Below, piece after piece: positions 8,582 to 16,496 of a stretch of DNA of 21,354 nt. The notes beneath the pieces are model-generated. The model worked only from the letters and a program-made list of their open reading frames with translations. It did no database searches and was not told where the DNA came from. The position numbers and the translations under genes were made by a program. Source of the stretch: an uncultured Collinsella sp. (GTDB lineage Bacteria; Actinomycetota; Coriobacteriia; Coriobacteriales; Coriobacteriaceae); assembly GCA_900547835.1 (NCBI GenBank), contig URIJ01000011.1, positions 1 to 21,354 of the forward strand, given 5' to 3'. Each line of letters begins with the position of its first letter. Position 1 is the first letter of the stretch.

Positions 8582-9067
8582 ATGAGTGCCGCAAGCAAAA
8601 AGAGCAAGACGCAGCAGCTCAAGGAGCGTTGGGAAAACGGCGAGCTCGACTGCGGGGCGATGACGCCCGAGTTTATCAAGGGACTCAGTCCCCGCGAGCT
8701 GGGCATGCTGGGCGAGCTGATCACCATCGACTACTTTAACGAGCGCGGCTACACCTTGCTGGAGCAGGGTTATCGTTGCACCGAGGGCGAGGCCGATCTG
8801 GTGCTGCTCGATGAGCTCGACGATGTCGTGGTGATGGCCGAGGTCAAGACCAGACGCGTCGCACTGGATTGCAGCACGCGGGTCTTTCCCGAGGAGGCCG
8901 TGGACGCCCAAAAGCAACGCCGCTACCGCCGCATCGCAAGTTGCTATCTCATGGAGCATTATCCGCTCAAGGCGATTCGCTTCGATGCTGTGGGTGTCAC
9001 CATCCGCGGCGGGCATATCGCCGAGATCGAGCATCAGTACAACGCGTTCGATTGGCAGGTGTCGTGA
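8582..9067 (+). CDS. YraN/UPF0102 family endonuclease-like protein
   Basis: 161 residues. ATG 8582 is chosen because AAAGGAG lies 5-6 bases upstream; the frame is open further 5' but without a ribosome site. The core is the PD-(D/E)XK nuclease-like fold of UPF0102: LGMLGELITIDYFNERGYTL, then GEADLVLLDELDD with Asp72 and AEVKTR with Glu87 and Lys89, the expected metal-binding and catalytic positions. The N-terminal 40 residues (lysine-rich, then TPEFIKGLSPRE) are additional compared with typical members of about 120 residues. The family is commonly found beside comM and dprA, as here, which suggests a role in DNA processing, but no activity is firmly established. The stop codon overlaps the comM start (TGATG), so translation is probably coupled. 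Confidence 0.9.
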   Translation: MSAASKKSKTQQLKERWENGELDCGAMTPEFIKGLSPRELGMLGELITIDYFNERGYTLLEQGYRCTEGEADLVLLDELDDVVVMAEVKTRRVALDCSTRVFPEEAVDAQKQRRYRRIASCYLMEHYPLKAIRFDAVGVTIRGGHIAEIEHQYNAFDWQVS

Positions 9068-10590
9068 TGGCGTTCGAGACGTTTGCCGTTCACGCGGCCT
9101 GCATCCGCGGCGTCGAGGCGATTCACGTCACGGTCGAGGTCTCGCTTGCCGGTGGCGTTCCGGGCATCCAGATGCTCGGCATTCCGAGTATGGAGGTGAT
9201 GGAGTCACGCGGTCGTATTCGCTGCGCGATGCGCTCCGCCGGGTTCGAGATCCCACGCTCGGGCATTACGGTCAACCTAGCGCCCGGCGATATTCGCAAG
9301 ACCGGTAGCGGCTTTGATCTGCCCATCGCCATCGCGGTTCTAGCGGCCGATGGGCAGATTCCCCGTGACAACCTCGATCGCTGCCTTATCGCCGGCGAGC
9401 TCGGCTTGGACGGTACGGTGCTTCCCGTCAAGGGCGAGGTGGCGTTTCAGCTATTGGCTCGCGACATGGGGCTGTCTTTTATCGCCGGCAGGTCCGACCA
9501 GCATGTGCCACTCGCGGGCGTAGATTGCGGCTTTATCGACCATCTGTCTCAGCTTGCACACGGCATGGGCGATGCCGCACGGCACTACTTGGATTCCGAG
9601 GGTGTCGAGGCGACCTTTGAGCCCGAGCTCGACTATGCAGACGTGCTGGGGCAGGAAGTCGCTAAACGCGGCATGGCGCTTGCGGCGGCAGGAGAACTCG
9701 GCTTGCTCATGATCGGGTCTCCGGGATCGGGCAAGACGATGCTCGCACGCCGTATGACCGGCATCCTGCCCGAGCTTTCCGTTGAGGATCAGCAGGAGGC
9801 ACTGTGCATCCATTCGGTTTTGGGTGAGAACATTGATGGCTTGTTGGCGGGGCACCGCCCCTTCCGCAGTCCCCACCACAGTATTTCGACCGCAGGCCTT
9901 ATCGGCGGCGGGCGCCCGGTGCACCCGGGTGAGATCAGCCTTGCTCATGGCGGCGTGCTCTTTTTGGACGAGCTTGCCGAGTTTCCCACTGGCGTGCTGC
10001 AGACGCTGCGTCAGCCCATCGAGCGCGGCTACGTGAGGATCGTACGCGTCGACGGGGCTTTTACCTTCCCGTCGCGCTTTCAGCTGCTGGCTGCGAGCAA
10101 TCCCTGCCCCTGCGGCTTTTTGGGCGATCGCGAGGTACCGTGTCGCTGCTCGGCGGCGATGGTCGAGCGCTATCGGTCTAAACTGCGCGGTCCTTTGGCC
10201 GACCGTATCGACATGATGATCGATGTGACCCGTCCCGACCCTCAGATGATTATCGAGGGCGCGGAGGGTATGTCGTCAGCTGAGTTACGTGACTACGTTG
10301 TGCGCGGTCGCGCTTTTCGCGCTTGGCGCGAATCCCGTATGGACGATGCTGATGCCGAGGCCGAGGATGACGAGACACGGTCCATTGACGGCGTCGTTTC
10401 GACCTTTGAGCTCGATGATGCGGCGGAGAAGTGTGTGCTCGGCCTGTCGAAGCGCACGCATCTCACGGGCCGCGGCATCGTGCGCCTGGCGCGTATCGCG
10501 CGTACCATCGCCGACGTCGCCGAGAGCGAGCAAGTGACGCAGGACCACGTGCTCGAGGCGGCGATGTACCAGGGAAGGAGGGACCAATGA
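9067..10590 (+). CDS. comM: YifB/ComM family Mg-chelatase-like AAA+ ATPase
   Basis: 507 residues. The start at ATG 9067 (or GTG 9064) overlaps the yraN stop and gives the family N-terminus MAFETFAVHAACIRG. An N-terminal Lon-protease-like fold domain (residues about 1-170, with VSLAGGVPGIQMLGIPS and GSGFDLPIAIAVLAADG) precedes the AAA+ domain: Walker A GSPGSGKT (217-224), HHSISTAGLIGGGRP, Walker B LFLDELAEF (Asp301, Glu302), AASNPCPCGFLGD and the cysteine cluster CRCSA. The C-terminal domain ends with RTIADVAESEQVTQDHVLEA. ComM is a hexameric helicase that promotes branch migration when transformed single-stranded DNA is integrated. Its place between yraN and dprA agrees with that role. No uptake genes are in this window, so competence itself cannot be judged. 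Confidence 0.96.
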   Translation: MAFETFAVHAACIRGVEAIHVTVEVSLAGGVPGIQMLGIPSMEVMESRGRIRCAMRSAGFEIPRSGITVNLAPGDIRKTGSGFDLPIAIAVLAADGQIPRDNLDRCLIAGELGLDGTVLPVKGEVAFQLLARDMGLSFIAGRSDQHVPLAGVDCGFIDHLSQLAHGMGDAARHYLDSEGVEATFEPELDYADVLGQEVAKRGMALAAAGELGLLMIGSPGSGKTMLARRMTGILPELSVEDQQEALCIHSVLGENIDGLLAGHRPFRSPHHSISTAGLIGGGRPVHPGEISLAHGGVLFLDELAEFPTGVLQTLRQPIERGYVRIVRVDGAFTFPSRFQLLAASNPCPCGFLGDREVPCRCSAAMVERYRSKLRGPLADRIDMMIDVTRPDPQMIIEGAEGMSSAELRDYVVRGRAFRAWRESRMDDADAEAEDDETRSIDGVVSTFELDDAAEKCVLGLSKRTHLTGRGIVRLARIARTIADVAESEQVTQDHVLEAAMYQGRRDQ

Positions 10591-11522
10591 TGGCCGAGGG
10601 GACCTTCGAGCTGCATCCAGGTGACGCGTTGTATCCCGAGACCGTTTTGGAGCTTTCTGATGTACCCCAGACACTCTATGTGCGCGGCAACCCCGAGGTG
10701 CTTTCGACGCCCGCGCTCTCCATCATCGGCGCGCGCAGGGCCTCTCCGTATGGTCTTGCCGTGGCAGAGCTTGCGGCGAAGGTGGCGGTTGAGGCGGGAG
10801 TGACGGTAGTTTCGGGCGGTGCGGTCGGTTGTGACCAGGCCTCGGGTTGGGCTGCGGTCAACGCCGGCGGCAAACACGTCGTGGTGCTGGGGACGGGCGC
10901 CGACGTGGTCTACCCGCGTTCGAGCGCGGGGCTTATTACGCGCACGCTCGATACGGGTGGCGCGGTCGTGTCGATCTCTCCGTGGGGCATGGGTCCGCGC
11001 AAGTTTGCCTTTCCGCGCCGCAATCGCGTAATCGCGGCCCTGTCGCAAGCCCTCTTTGTATCCGAGGCGGGTATGCCTTCCGGGACGTTTTCTACAGCCG
11101 AGGCTGCTATGGATTTGGGGCGAGAACTTCTTGCCGTGCCAGGGTCGATCCTATCGCCCGAGTCGCGTGGCACGAATTACCTCATTGCGAACGGTGCCTG
11201 CTGCATCATCGACGAGGAATCTATCGAGATGGCTATTTCACGCATCTACGGCACCCTGCGCTACTCGCGCCCCGATGCTCCCGGCATTGCCGACCTGGAT
11301 CAAACACAGCAGACCGTGATGCATGCGCTCATCGCCTCTCCGCTCAAGGTCGACGACATCGCGGCGCTCGTCTCGCTCGATGCTGTCGGCGTACTCAAAC
11401 TCTTGGGTTCGCTTGAACTCGAGGGCCTTATCGAGCGCATGATGGATGGAAGGTATGCGCCCTCCAAGTTTGCCCTTCACGCCCAGACACCCTTCGGTCA
11501 CAATGGAAAACATGTCAATTAG
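10587..11522 (+). CDS. dprA: DNA processing protein DprA
   Basis: 311 residues. ATG 10587 overlaps the comM stop (ATGA), and a second ATG follows at 10590; AAGGAGG at 10575-10581 serves both. DprA binds incoming single-stranded DNA and loads RecA. The Rossmann-like core carries IGARRASPYG (48-57), VVSGGAVGCDQAS (from 74), VVLGTGADVVYP, FAFPRRNRVIAALS, SGTFSTAEAAMDLGRELLAVPG and SRGTNYLIANGA, all in family order. The N-terminal region is short and has no obvious SAM domain. The last roughly 75 residues (VMHALIASPLKVDDIAALVS, then VLKLLGSLELEGLIERM) form the winged-helix DprA C-terminal domain. Genes on both sides are coupled or closely spaced. Confidence 0.97.
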   Translation: MMAEGTFELHPGDALYPETVLELSDVPQTLYVRGNPEVLSTPALSIIGARRASPYGLAVAELAAKVAVEAGVTVVSGGAVGCDQASGWAAVNAGGKHVVVLGTGADVVYPRSSAGLITRTLDTGGAVVSISPWGMGPRKFAFPRRNRVIAALSQALFVSEAGMPSGTFSTAEAAMDLGRELLAVPGSILSPESRGTNYLIANGACCIIDEESIEMAISRIYGTLRYSRPDAPGIADLDQTQQTVMHALIASPLKVDDIAALVSLDAVGVLKLLGSLELEGLIERMMDGRYAPSKFALHAQTPFGHNGKHVN

Positions 11523-11536
11523 AAAGGTGTTTGCAG

Positions 11537-12874
11537 ATGCTGTTTGATCAGGTGACGGTTATCGGTGGCGGTCTGGCGGGTTCGGAGTGCGCGATCCAGC
11601 TGGCAGATCGCGGGTTTGCCGTAAAGCTGTGCGAGATGCGCCCCCAGGTTAGCTCCCCGGCCCACCATACCGATCACCTGGCAGAGCTCGTCTGTTCCAA
11701 TTCGTTTAAGTCGACCCGTCCGGATTCCGCGGCTGGATTGCTGAAGGCCGAGCTTGAGCGCATGGGTTCAGTCCTGCTCGATTGCGCCCATCGCGCGGCT
11801 GTTCCCGCCGGTGGCGCCTTGGCGGTCGACCGCGTCAAGTTTTCCGAGTTTGTCGAGGCCGAGGTTGCCGCCCGTCCCAATATCGAGATCATTCACGGCG
11901 AGGTCACGCAGATTCCCGAGGGTCACGTGGTCATTGCCGCGGGCCCGCTGTGTTCACCGGCGCTGAGCGAAGAGGTTATGAAGCTCGTCGGTGGCGATGC
12001 CCTGGCATTCTTTGATGCGGCGGCGCCGATCGTCGATGCCTCCACGCTCGATATGGACGTGCTGTTCTCGCAGTCGCGCTACGAGGAGCAGGGGAGCGGC
12101 GACTATCTCAACGCTCCGCTCAATAAGGAGGAGTACGAGGCCTTTATCGAGGCGCTTACTACGGCCGACCGCGTGGTGCTCAAGGACTTTGAGGGCGGCG
12201 ATCTGTTCCAGGCCTGCCAGCCTGCCGAGGAAGTTGCGCGCACCGGCAAGGACGCCATTCGCTTTGGCGCCATGAAGCCCGTCGGCCTCACCGACCCGCG
12301 TACCGGACGTCGCCCCTGGGCGGCGATTCAGCTGCGTGCCGAGAACAAGGAGAAGACCGCCTATAACCTGGTGGGCTTCCAGACCAACTTGACCTTTGGC
12401 GAGCAGAAGCGCGTCTTCCATATGGTGCCGGGCCTGGAGAACGCTGAGTTCTTCCGCTACGGTGTCATGCACCGCAATACCTTTGTCGACGCCCCTCACG
12501 TGCTCGATAGCACCTTTGCCGTGCCCGGTACCGGCGTGCGCCTGGCCGGTCAGATCACCGGCACCGAGGGGTACATGGAAGCCGTGGCGACAGGTCTGCT
12601 CGCGGCGCTCAACACCTATGCCGAGGCTATCGGTGCCGCGGGCGTCGAGTTGCCGCGTGTGGGCGCCCTGGGTGCGCTCGTGGGCTATGCGACCGATCCT
12701 GCCACCGTGGGCTATCAGCCTATGCATGTCAACTTTGGCCTGGTGCCGCCACTCGAGGATGGTAAGCGCCGCAGCAAGCGCGACCGCTACCAGGCCTATG
12801 CGGACCGTGCGCTCGAGGCCCTTGATGCCTATCTGGCCACTCGCCCCGATCTGTTTGGAGGCGACCGGTCATAG
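11537..12874 (+). CDS. trmFO: Methylenetetrahydrofolate-tRNA-(uracil-54) methyltransferase
   Basis: 445 residues. ATG 11537 is preferred over the in-frame TTG 11531 because AAAGG (11523-11527) is 9 bases away. The enzyme makes 5-methyluridine at position 54 of the tRNA T-loop using methylene-tetrahydrofolate and FAD, the route used instead of the SAM-dependent TrmA in many Gram-positives. It shows the FAD-binding VTVIGGGLAGSECAIQLADR at the N-terminus, then LAELVCSNSFKSTRPDSAAG with the conserved cysteine, AGPLCSPALSE, FDAAAPIVDASTLD, MKPVGLTDPRTGRRPWAAIQ, GFQTNLTFGEQKRVFHMVPG, the C-terminal redox loop AGQITGTEGYMEA and NFGLVPPLE. Length is normal. It sits between dprA and xerC in the same direction, a frequent order; its stop lies within the start region of xerC. 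Confidence 0.97.
   Translation: MLFDQVTVIGGGLAGSECAIQLADRGFAVKLCEMRPQVSSPAHHTDHLAELVCSNSFKSTRPDSAAGLLKAELERMGSVLLDCAHRAAVPAGGALAVDRVKFSEFVEAEVAARPNIEIIHGEVTQIPEGHVVIAAGPLCSPALSEEVMKLVGGDALAFFDAAAPIVDASTLDMDVLFSQSRYEEQGSGDYLNAPLNKEEYEAFIEALTTADRVVLKDFEGGDLFQACQPAEEVARTGKDAIRFGAMKPVGLTDPRTGRRPWAAIQLRAENKEKTAYNLVGFQTNLTFGEQKRVFHMVPGLENAEFFRYGVMHRNTFVDAPHVLDSTFAVPGTGVRLAGQITGTEGYMEAVATGLLAALNTYAEAIGAAGVELPRVGALGALVGYATDPATVGYQPMHVNFGLVPPLEDGKRRSKRDRYQAYADRALEALDAYLATRPDLFGGDRS
12857..12873 (+). promoter_or_regulatory. Ribosome site deciding the xerC start at ATA
   Basis: GGAGG (12857-12861) is followed after 9 bases by ATA 12871-12873, the first codon of the conserved XerC N-terminus. Between the upstream in-frame TGA (12823) and GTG 12949 there is no ATG, GTG or TTG in this frame. 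Confidence 0.5.
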
Positions 12875-13791
12875 CCTTTGACCTGTACGACACCGTCGAC
12901 TCGTTTATCGCCTATATCGCACGTGTTGAGGGACTTTCTCCCAACACGGTGACGGCCTATGGCTCGAGGCTAGAGCGCTTTGCTGTCTGGTGCGAGCGCG
13001 AGAATATTGATGCTTTCGCTGCCGACGTGCGCACCATTCGTCGCTATCTTGCCGAGCTTTCGCGTGAGCAGGTGGCTCCCCGAACGCTTGCGGCGCACCT
13101 GTCGGCTATTCGATCTCTCTATCGCTGGATGGCTGCCGAGGGGATTGTCGAGGGCGATGCGGTCTCGGCGATCGCATCGCCCAAGCTGCCACGTGACCTG
13201 CCGGGCGTCCTTACGACCCAGCAGGTTGAGGCGCTGCTCAAGACGCCTGATACCTCGACGCCCGCGGGACTGCGCGATGCGGCGATGCTTGAGTTGCTCT
13301 ATGCCTCCGGCGCGCGAATCTCGGAGCTCGCGGCGCTCAACGTGGAGTCTATTGGTTGGTCCGAGCGAACGCTGCGACTTTGGGGCAAGGGGAGCAAGGA
13401 GCGTATCGTCCCTCTGTATCGTCGCGCACTCGAGGCGACGCGTCTCTATATTGAGGAGGGGAGGCCGGAGTTGCTCGCTCAGGCAAAGCGCCGTGACCCC
13501 GCTACCGGGCCGCATCCGCTGCTTATATCGGCGCGCGGCAATCGCATGAGTGCCGCCATGCTCAGGCGGCGGTTCCATACGCTGGCGACGCTCGCCGGCA
13601 TTCCGGCCGACATTGCCCCGCATGCGATGCGCCATACCTTTGCGACCGATTTGCTCGAGGGCGGTGCGGACCTGCGCTCGGTTCAAGAGCTGCTGGGTCA
13701 TGCGAGCCTGTCCACGACGCAGATCTACACGCACCTCACGCCCGATCGGCTCAAACGTGCCGTGGCTCAAGCCCATCCCCGCGGCGAATAG
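12871..13791 (+). CDS. xerC: Tyrosine recombinase XerC/XerD type
   Basis: About 306 residues if translation starts at ATA 12871; GTG 12949 would give 280 and cut into the core-binding domain. The in-frame residues before that GTG (DTVDSFIAYIARVEGLSPNT) match the conserved XerC/D start, so they are probably translated. The catalytic set is complete: Arg149 (ASGARISEL), Lys173 (GKGSKER), His251 and Arg254 (HAMRH), His277 (LLGHASLSTTQ) and Tyr286 (QIYTHL). Xer recombinases resolve chromosome dimers at dif. XerC rather than XerD is chosen because the trmFO-xerC order is a common one; sequence alone does not separate them here. The frame overlaps the trmFO stop by a few bases, so it is probably co-transcribed and coupled. 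No dif-like site was recognised nearby. Confidence 0.93.
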   Translation: MAFDLYDTVDSFIAYIARVEGLSPNTVTAYGSRLERFAVWCERENIDAFAADVRTIRRYLAELSREQVAPRTLAAHLSAIRSLYRWMAAEGIVEGDAVSAIASPKLPRDLPGVLTTQQVEALLKTPDTSTPAGLRDAAMLELLYASGARISELAALNVESIGWSERTLRLWGKGSKERIVPLYRRALEATRLYIEEGRPELLAQAKRRDPATGPHPLLISARGNRMSAAMLRRRFHTLATLAGIPADIAPHAMRHTFATDLLEGGADLRSVQELLGHASLSTTQIYTHLTPDRLKRAVAQAHPRGE

Positions 13792-13808
13792 TGGCTGGGA
13801 CGTCCCGC

Positions 13809-13831
13809 GCCGCACTCAGGTGTGTGGTTTT
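13809..13831 (+). terminator. Weak terminator after xerC
   Basis: CCGCAC (13810-13815) pairs with GTGTGG (13822-13827) with one G-U pair, followed by TTTT. A perfect GGGACGTCCC palindrome lies just before it at 13797-13806. The stem is short. Confidence 0.4.
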
Positions 13832-13840
13832 GATTGCGGG

Positions 13841-13869
13841 TTGGCAGGAAGATGCATTCCTGCTATCAT
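13841..13869 (+). promoter_or_regulatory. Promoter of rpsB-tsf
   Basis: TTGGCA (13841-13846), a 17-base spacer, then TATCAT (13864-13869), with TGC before the -10 (extended -10). The spacer holds an inverted repeat GCAGGAA/TTCCTGC, which could be a protein-binding site or chance. Confidence 0.75.
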
Positions 13870-13875
13870 TCATCG

Positions 13876-14010
13876 GGTTGCTTCACGGCAACATGTTTTT
13901 ATCACGCACGCGCGGCTACTTCATACCGTGGTGCCCGGGCTTTGGTAGCACATGTCCGGGTTGGTTTTGGAGGATGACCCCGCGCGGAGGCAAACCACAG
14001 GAGGTTTAAC
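13876..14010 (+). promoter_or_regulatory. Long structured 5' leader of rpsB
   Basis: The promoter position implies a leader of about 135 bases with no credible gene. Possible stems are GTTGC/GCAAC around TTCACG (about 13877-13894), GCCCGG (13933-13938)/CCGGGT (13956-13961 region), and TGGTTT (13962-13967)/AAACCA (13992-13997). The last is just ahead of the Shine-Dalgarno AGGAGGT and could influence its exposure. S2-binding autoregulatory leaders are known before rpsB in other bacteria; this one is only a candidate. Confidence 0.4.
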
Positions 14011-14739
14011 ATGGCTACCAAGATTAATATCCGCACCCTGCTCGAGGCCGGCTGCCACTTCGGTCACCAGACCCGTCGCTGGAACCCCAAGATGAAGCCG
14101 TTCATCTTCGGTGAGCGCAACGGCATCTACATCCTCGACCTCAAGCAGACCATCCTCGACGCCGACCAGGCCTACACCTTCGTCAAGAACGTCGCCAAGG
14201 GTGGCAACGTGCTGTTCGTCGGCACCAAGAAGCAGGCTCAGGAGGCCGTCAAGAACGCTGCTGAGCGCGCCAACATGCCTTACATCAACCAGCGTTGGCT
14301 CGGCGGCATGCTGACCAACTTCGTCACCATCCGCTCCCGCATCAACCGCATGGAGGAGCTCGAGGCCATGGTCGAGGACGGACGCATGGCTGTTCTGCCC
14401 AAGAAGGAGCAGGCTGTTCTCGGCAAGGAGCTCACCAAGCTCCAGACCAACCTCGGTGGCGCCCGCGACATGAAGGGTCTGCCCCAGGCTCTCTTCGTCA
14501 TCGACACTAAGCGCGAGGAGAACGCCATCAAGGAGGCTCAGCGCCTGAACATCCCCGTCGTCGCTCTGATCGACACCAACTCCGATCCCGACGAGGTCGA
14601 GTACGGCATCCCCTGCAACGATGACGCTATCTCCGCTGTCACCCTTATGTGCGAGCTCATGGCTGACGCCTGCCTCGCTGGCTCCGGTAAGGAGCAGGTC
14701 TCCGAGGCCGAGATGGCCGCTGAGCCCAAGGCCGAGTAA
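14011..14739 (+). CDS. rpsB: 30S ribosomal protein S2
   Basis: 242-residue small-subunit protein that binds late in assembly and interacts with S1 where present. The ATG start has ACAGGAGGT directly upstream at ideal spacing. Family blocks are clear: IRTLLEAGCHFGHQTRRWNP at the N-terminus, FGERNGIYILDLKQT, NVLFVGTKKQAQEAV, YINQRWLGGMLTN, LPQALFVIDTKREENAIKEA, then IPVVALIDTNSDPDEVEYGI and CNDDAISAVTLM. The acidic tail is short. Strong use of GC-ending preferred codons suggests high expression. It is paired with tsf 45 bases downstream without an intervening terminator, the standard arrangement. Confidence 0.99.
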   Translation: MATKINIRTLLEAGCHFGHQTRRWNPKMKPFIFGERNGIYILDLKQTILDADQAYTFVKNVAKGGNVLFVGTKKQAQEAVKNAAERANMPYINQRWLGGMLTNFVTIRSRINRMEELEAMVEDGRMAVLPKKEQAVLGKELTKLQTNLGGARDMKGLPQALFVIDTKREENAIKEAQRLNIPVVALIDTNSDPDEVEYGIPCNDDAISAVTLMCELMADACLAGSGKEQVSEAEMAAEPKAE

Positions 14740-14784
14740 ATCAGTCTTAGTTAATTCTTTTTCATCTCTTTGAAAGGAACCACA

Positions 14785-15654
14785 ATGGCCCAGATTACCG
14801 CCGCTATGGTCAAGCAGCTCCGCGAGATGACCGACTCCCCGATGATGGAGTGCAAGAAGGCTCTCGTCGAGGCTGACGGCGACATGGACGCCGCTGTCGA
14901 CGTTCTGCGTAAGAACGGCCTTGCCAAGGCTGCCAAGAAGGCTGGCCGTGAGACCAACGAGGGCGCTGTCGCCGCGTTCGTCTCCGAGGATGGCAAGACC
15001 GGCGCTCTGCTCGAGCTCTCCTGCGAGACCGACTTCGTTGGCTCCAACGCCAAGTTCACCGGCTTTGCTTCTAAGGTCGCTGAGGTTGTCGCTACCACCG
15101 AGCCTGCTGACGTCGACGCTCTGCTCGAGAAGCCGATGGGCGAGGAGACCGTTTCCTCCGAGCTCACCGAGATGATTCACATCATGGGCGAGAACATGAA
15201 GATCTCCCGCTTCGCTGCCCGCAAGGCCGAGAACGGCGCGCTCGCTTCTTACATCCACATGGGTGGTAAGATCGGCGTCCTCGTCGAGTTCGCCTTCGAG
15301 AAGGCCGAGACCGCTCAGGCTGAGTCCTTCAAGACCTTCGCTCACGACGTTGCCCTTCAGGTTGCCGCCGTCGCCCCGATCTGCGCTACCCGCGATCAGG
15401 TTCCGGCCGAGACCGTCGAGCACGAGAAGCAGATCTACATGGCCCAGGCTGCCGAGTCCGGCAAGCCCGAGGCTATCCAGGAGAAGATGGCTGTTGGCCG
15501 TCTGGAGAAGTTCTACAAGCAGTCCGTGCTCACCGAGCAGGAGTTCATCAAGGACAGCTCCCTTACCATCAAGAAGTACGCTGAGCAGGTCTCCAAGGAG
15601 CTCGGCGACACCATTACCGTCGTTGCCTTTGACCGTCTGGTCCGTGGCGAGTAA
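14785..15654 (+). CDS. tsf: Elongation factor Ts
   Basis: 289 residues. ATG 14785 (MAQITAAMVKQLREMT) is preferred over the in-frame ATG 14770 because GAAAGGA sits between them at good spacing. EF-Ts catalyses GDP release from EF-Tu. The N-terminal UBA-like domain carries TDSPMMECKKAL (16-27) and LRKNGLAKAAKKAGRETNEG; the core begins with the nucleotide-exchange motif TDFV (82-85), followed by KISRFAARKAENGALASYIH and the repeated core subdomain ending in LTIKKYAEQVSKELGDTITV. Codon bias is as strong as in rpsB. A strong terminator closes the rpsB-tsf transcript, although read-through into pyrH is common in other bacteria. Confidence 0.99.
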   Translation: MAQITAAMVKQLREMTDSPMMECKKALVEADGDMDAAVDVLRKNGLAKAAKKAGRETNEGAVAAFVSEDGKTGALLELSCETDFVGSNAKFTGFASKVAEVVATTEPADVDALLEKPMGEETVSSELTEMIHIMGENMKISRFAARKAENGALASYIHMGGKIGVLVEFAFEKAETAQAESFKTFAHDVALQVAAVAPICATRDQVPAETVEHEKQIYMAQAAESGKPEAIQEKMAVGRLEKFYKQSVLTEQEFIKDSSLTIKKYAEQVSKELGDTITVVAFDRLVRGE

Positions 15655-15677
15655 ATAAGCTCTTGTAGCTGGTAATG

Positions 15678-15712
15678 AGCAGGCTGTGGGTTTTACTCAC
15701 AGCCTGCTTTTT
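15678..15712 (+). terminator. Rho-independent terminator after tsf
   Basis: AGCAGGCTGTG (15678-15688) pairs perfectly with CACAGCCTGCT (15698-15708) around a 9-base loop and runs into TTTTTC. Confidence 0.93.
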
Positions 15713-15733
15713 CATGGCTCTTATCAGAGCCTT

Positions 15734-15742
15734 TGATATCAT
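15734..15742 (+). promoter_or_regulatory. Possible extended -10 promoter of the pyrH operon
   Basis: TGATATCAT contains an extended -10 (TG, one base, TATCAT) with the same hexamer as the rpsB promoter. No good -35 is seen at 16-18 bases. It would start a short leader just before the AAAGGAGG of pyrH. Confidence 0.35.
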
Positions 15743-15771
15743 ATTGAGAGTCTAATTAAAGGAGGATCGCT

Positions 15772-16494
15772 TTGTCCGACATCCGATATAAACGCGTGCT
15801 TCTTAAGCTTTCCGGCGAAGCGCTGATGGGCGACGGCCAATATGGCATCGACCCCAAGGTTACCGATCATCTTGCCAAGCAGGTCAAGGAGCTGCTCGCC
15901 GTTGGCCATGAGGTCGGCGTCGTTGTCGGCGGCGGCAATATTTTCCGCGGCATGGCCGGCGCTGCCGGTGGCATGGAGCGTGCTCAGGCCGACTACATGG
16001 GCATGCTGGCAACCGTTATGAACGCGCTCGCCCTGCAGGATGCCTTCGAGCACAACGATGTTCCCTGCCGCGTTATGAGCGCTATCCAGATGAACGAGAT
16101 CTGCGAGCCCTATATTCGCCGTCGCGCCATCAACCACCTTTCCAAGGGCAACGTCGTTATTTTTGCCGCCGGTTCGGGCAATCCGTACTTTACGACCGAC
16201 ACCGCCGCGGCTCTTCGTGCGTGCGAGATCGGCGCCGAGATTCTGATTAAAGCCACCAAGGTTGACGGCATCTACGACAAGGATCCCGTCAAGTGCGCCG
16301 ATGCCGTCCGTTTTGACAAGATTACCTATCACGAGGTTCTCGTCCGCGGTCTGCAGGTTATGGATTCCACGGCTACGGCACTGTGCCAGGATAACCGTAT
16401 GCCGATTTTGGTCCTCAACATCGATGGCGAGGACACCGTCAAGCGCGCGCTCGCGGGTGAGCCCGTCGGCACGCTCGTCTATCAGGAGGATTAA
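15772..16494 (+). CDS. pyrH: Uridylate kinase (UMP kinase)
   Basis: 240-residue cytosolic hexameric enzyme that phosphorylates UMP to UDP with ATP. The start is TTG 15772, supported by AAAGGAGG (15758-15764) 7 bases upstream and by the family N-terminus RYKRVLLKLSGEAL. Amino-acid-kinase fold motifs are KLSGEALMG (12-20), VVVGGGNIFRG (50-60, phosphate-binding glycine loop), DYMGMLATVMNALALQDAFE, FAAGSGNPYFTTDTAAALRA and KATKVDGIYDKDP. The C-terminal MDSTATALCQDNRMPILVLN is typical of PyrH. It leads a compact operon with frr two bases downstream and precedes lipid-precursor genes. Confidence 0.98.
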   Translation: MSDIRYKRVLLKLSGEALMGDGQYGIDPKVTDHLAKQVKELLAVGHEVGVVVGGGNIFRGMAGAAGGMERAQADYMGMLATVMNALALQDAFEHNDVPCRVMSAIQMNEICEPYIRRRAINHLSKGNVVIFAAGSGNPYFTTDTAAALRACEIGAEILIKATKVDGIYDKDPVKCADAVRFDKITYHEVLVRGLQVMDSTATALCQDNRMPILVLNIDGEDTVKRALAGEPVGTLVYQED

Positions 16495-16496
16495 GC

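Noticed and set aside
7970..9034. A 354-codon minus-strand frame opposite rnhB and yraN
   Set aside because: It crosses the strong rnhB terminator and two well-supported plus-strand genes, and lacks a ribosome site or recognisable domain.
12871..13791. xerC as the integrase of a mobile element
   Set aside because: It is embedded in a coupled housekeeping run after trmFO, has normal Xer length and motifs, and no attachment sites or cargo lie beside it.
13791..14009. A 72-codon plus frame between xerC and rpsB
   Set aside because: It covers the promoter and leader of rpsB and ends next to its Shine-Dalgarno; composition is not protein-like.
13921..15423. A 500-codon minus-strand frame opposite rpsB and tsf
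   Set aside because: Same antisense shadow effect; it spans the rpsB-tsf gap and both genes, and its product is low-complexity Leu/Gly/Asp/Val.
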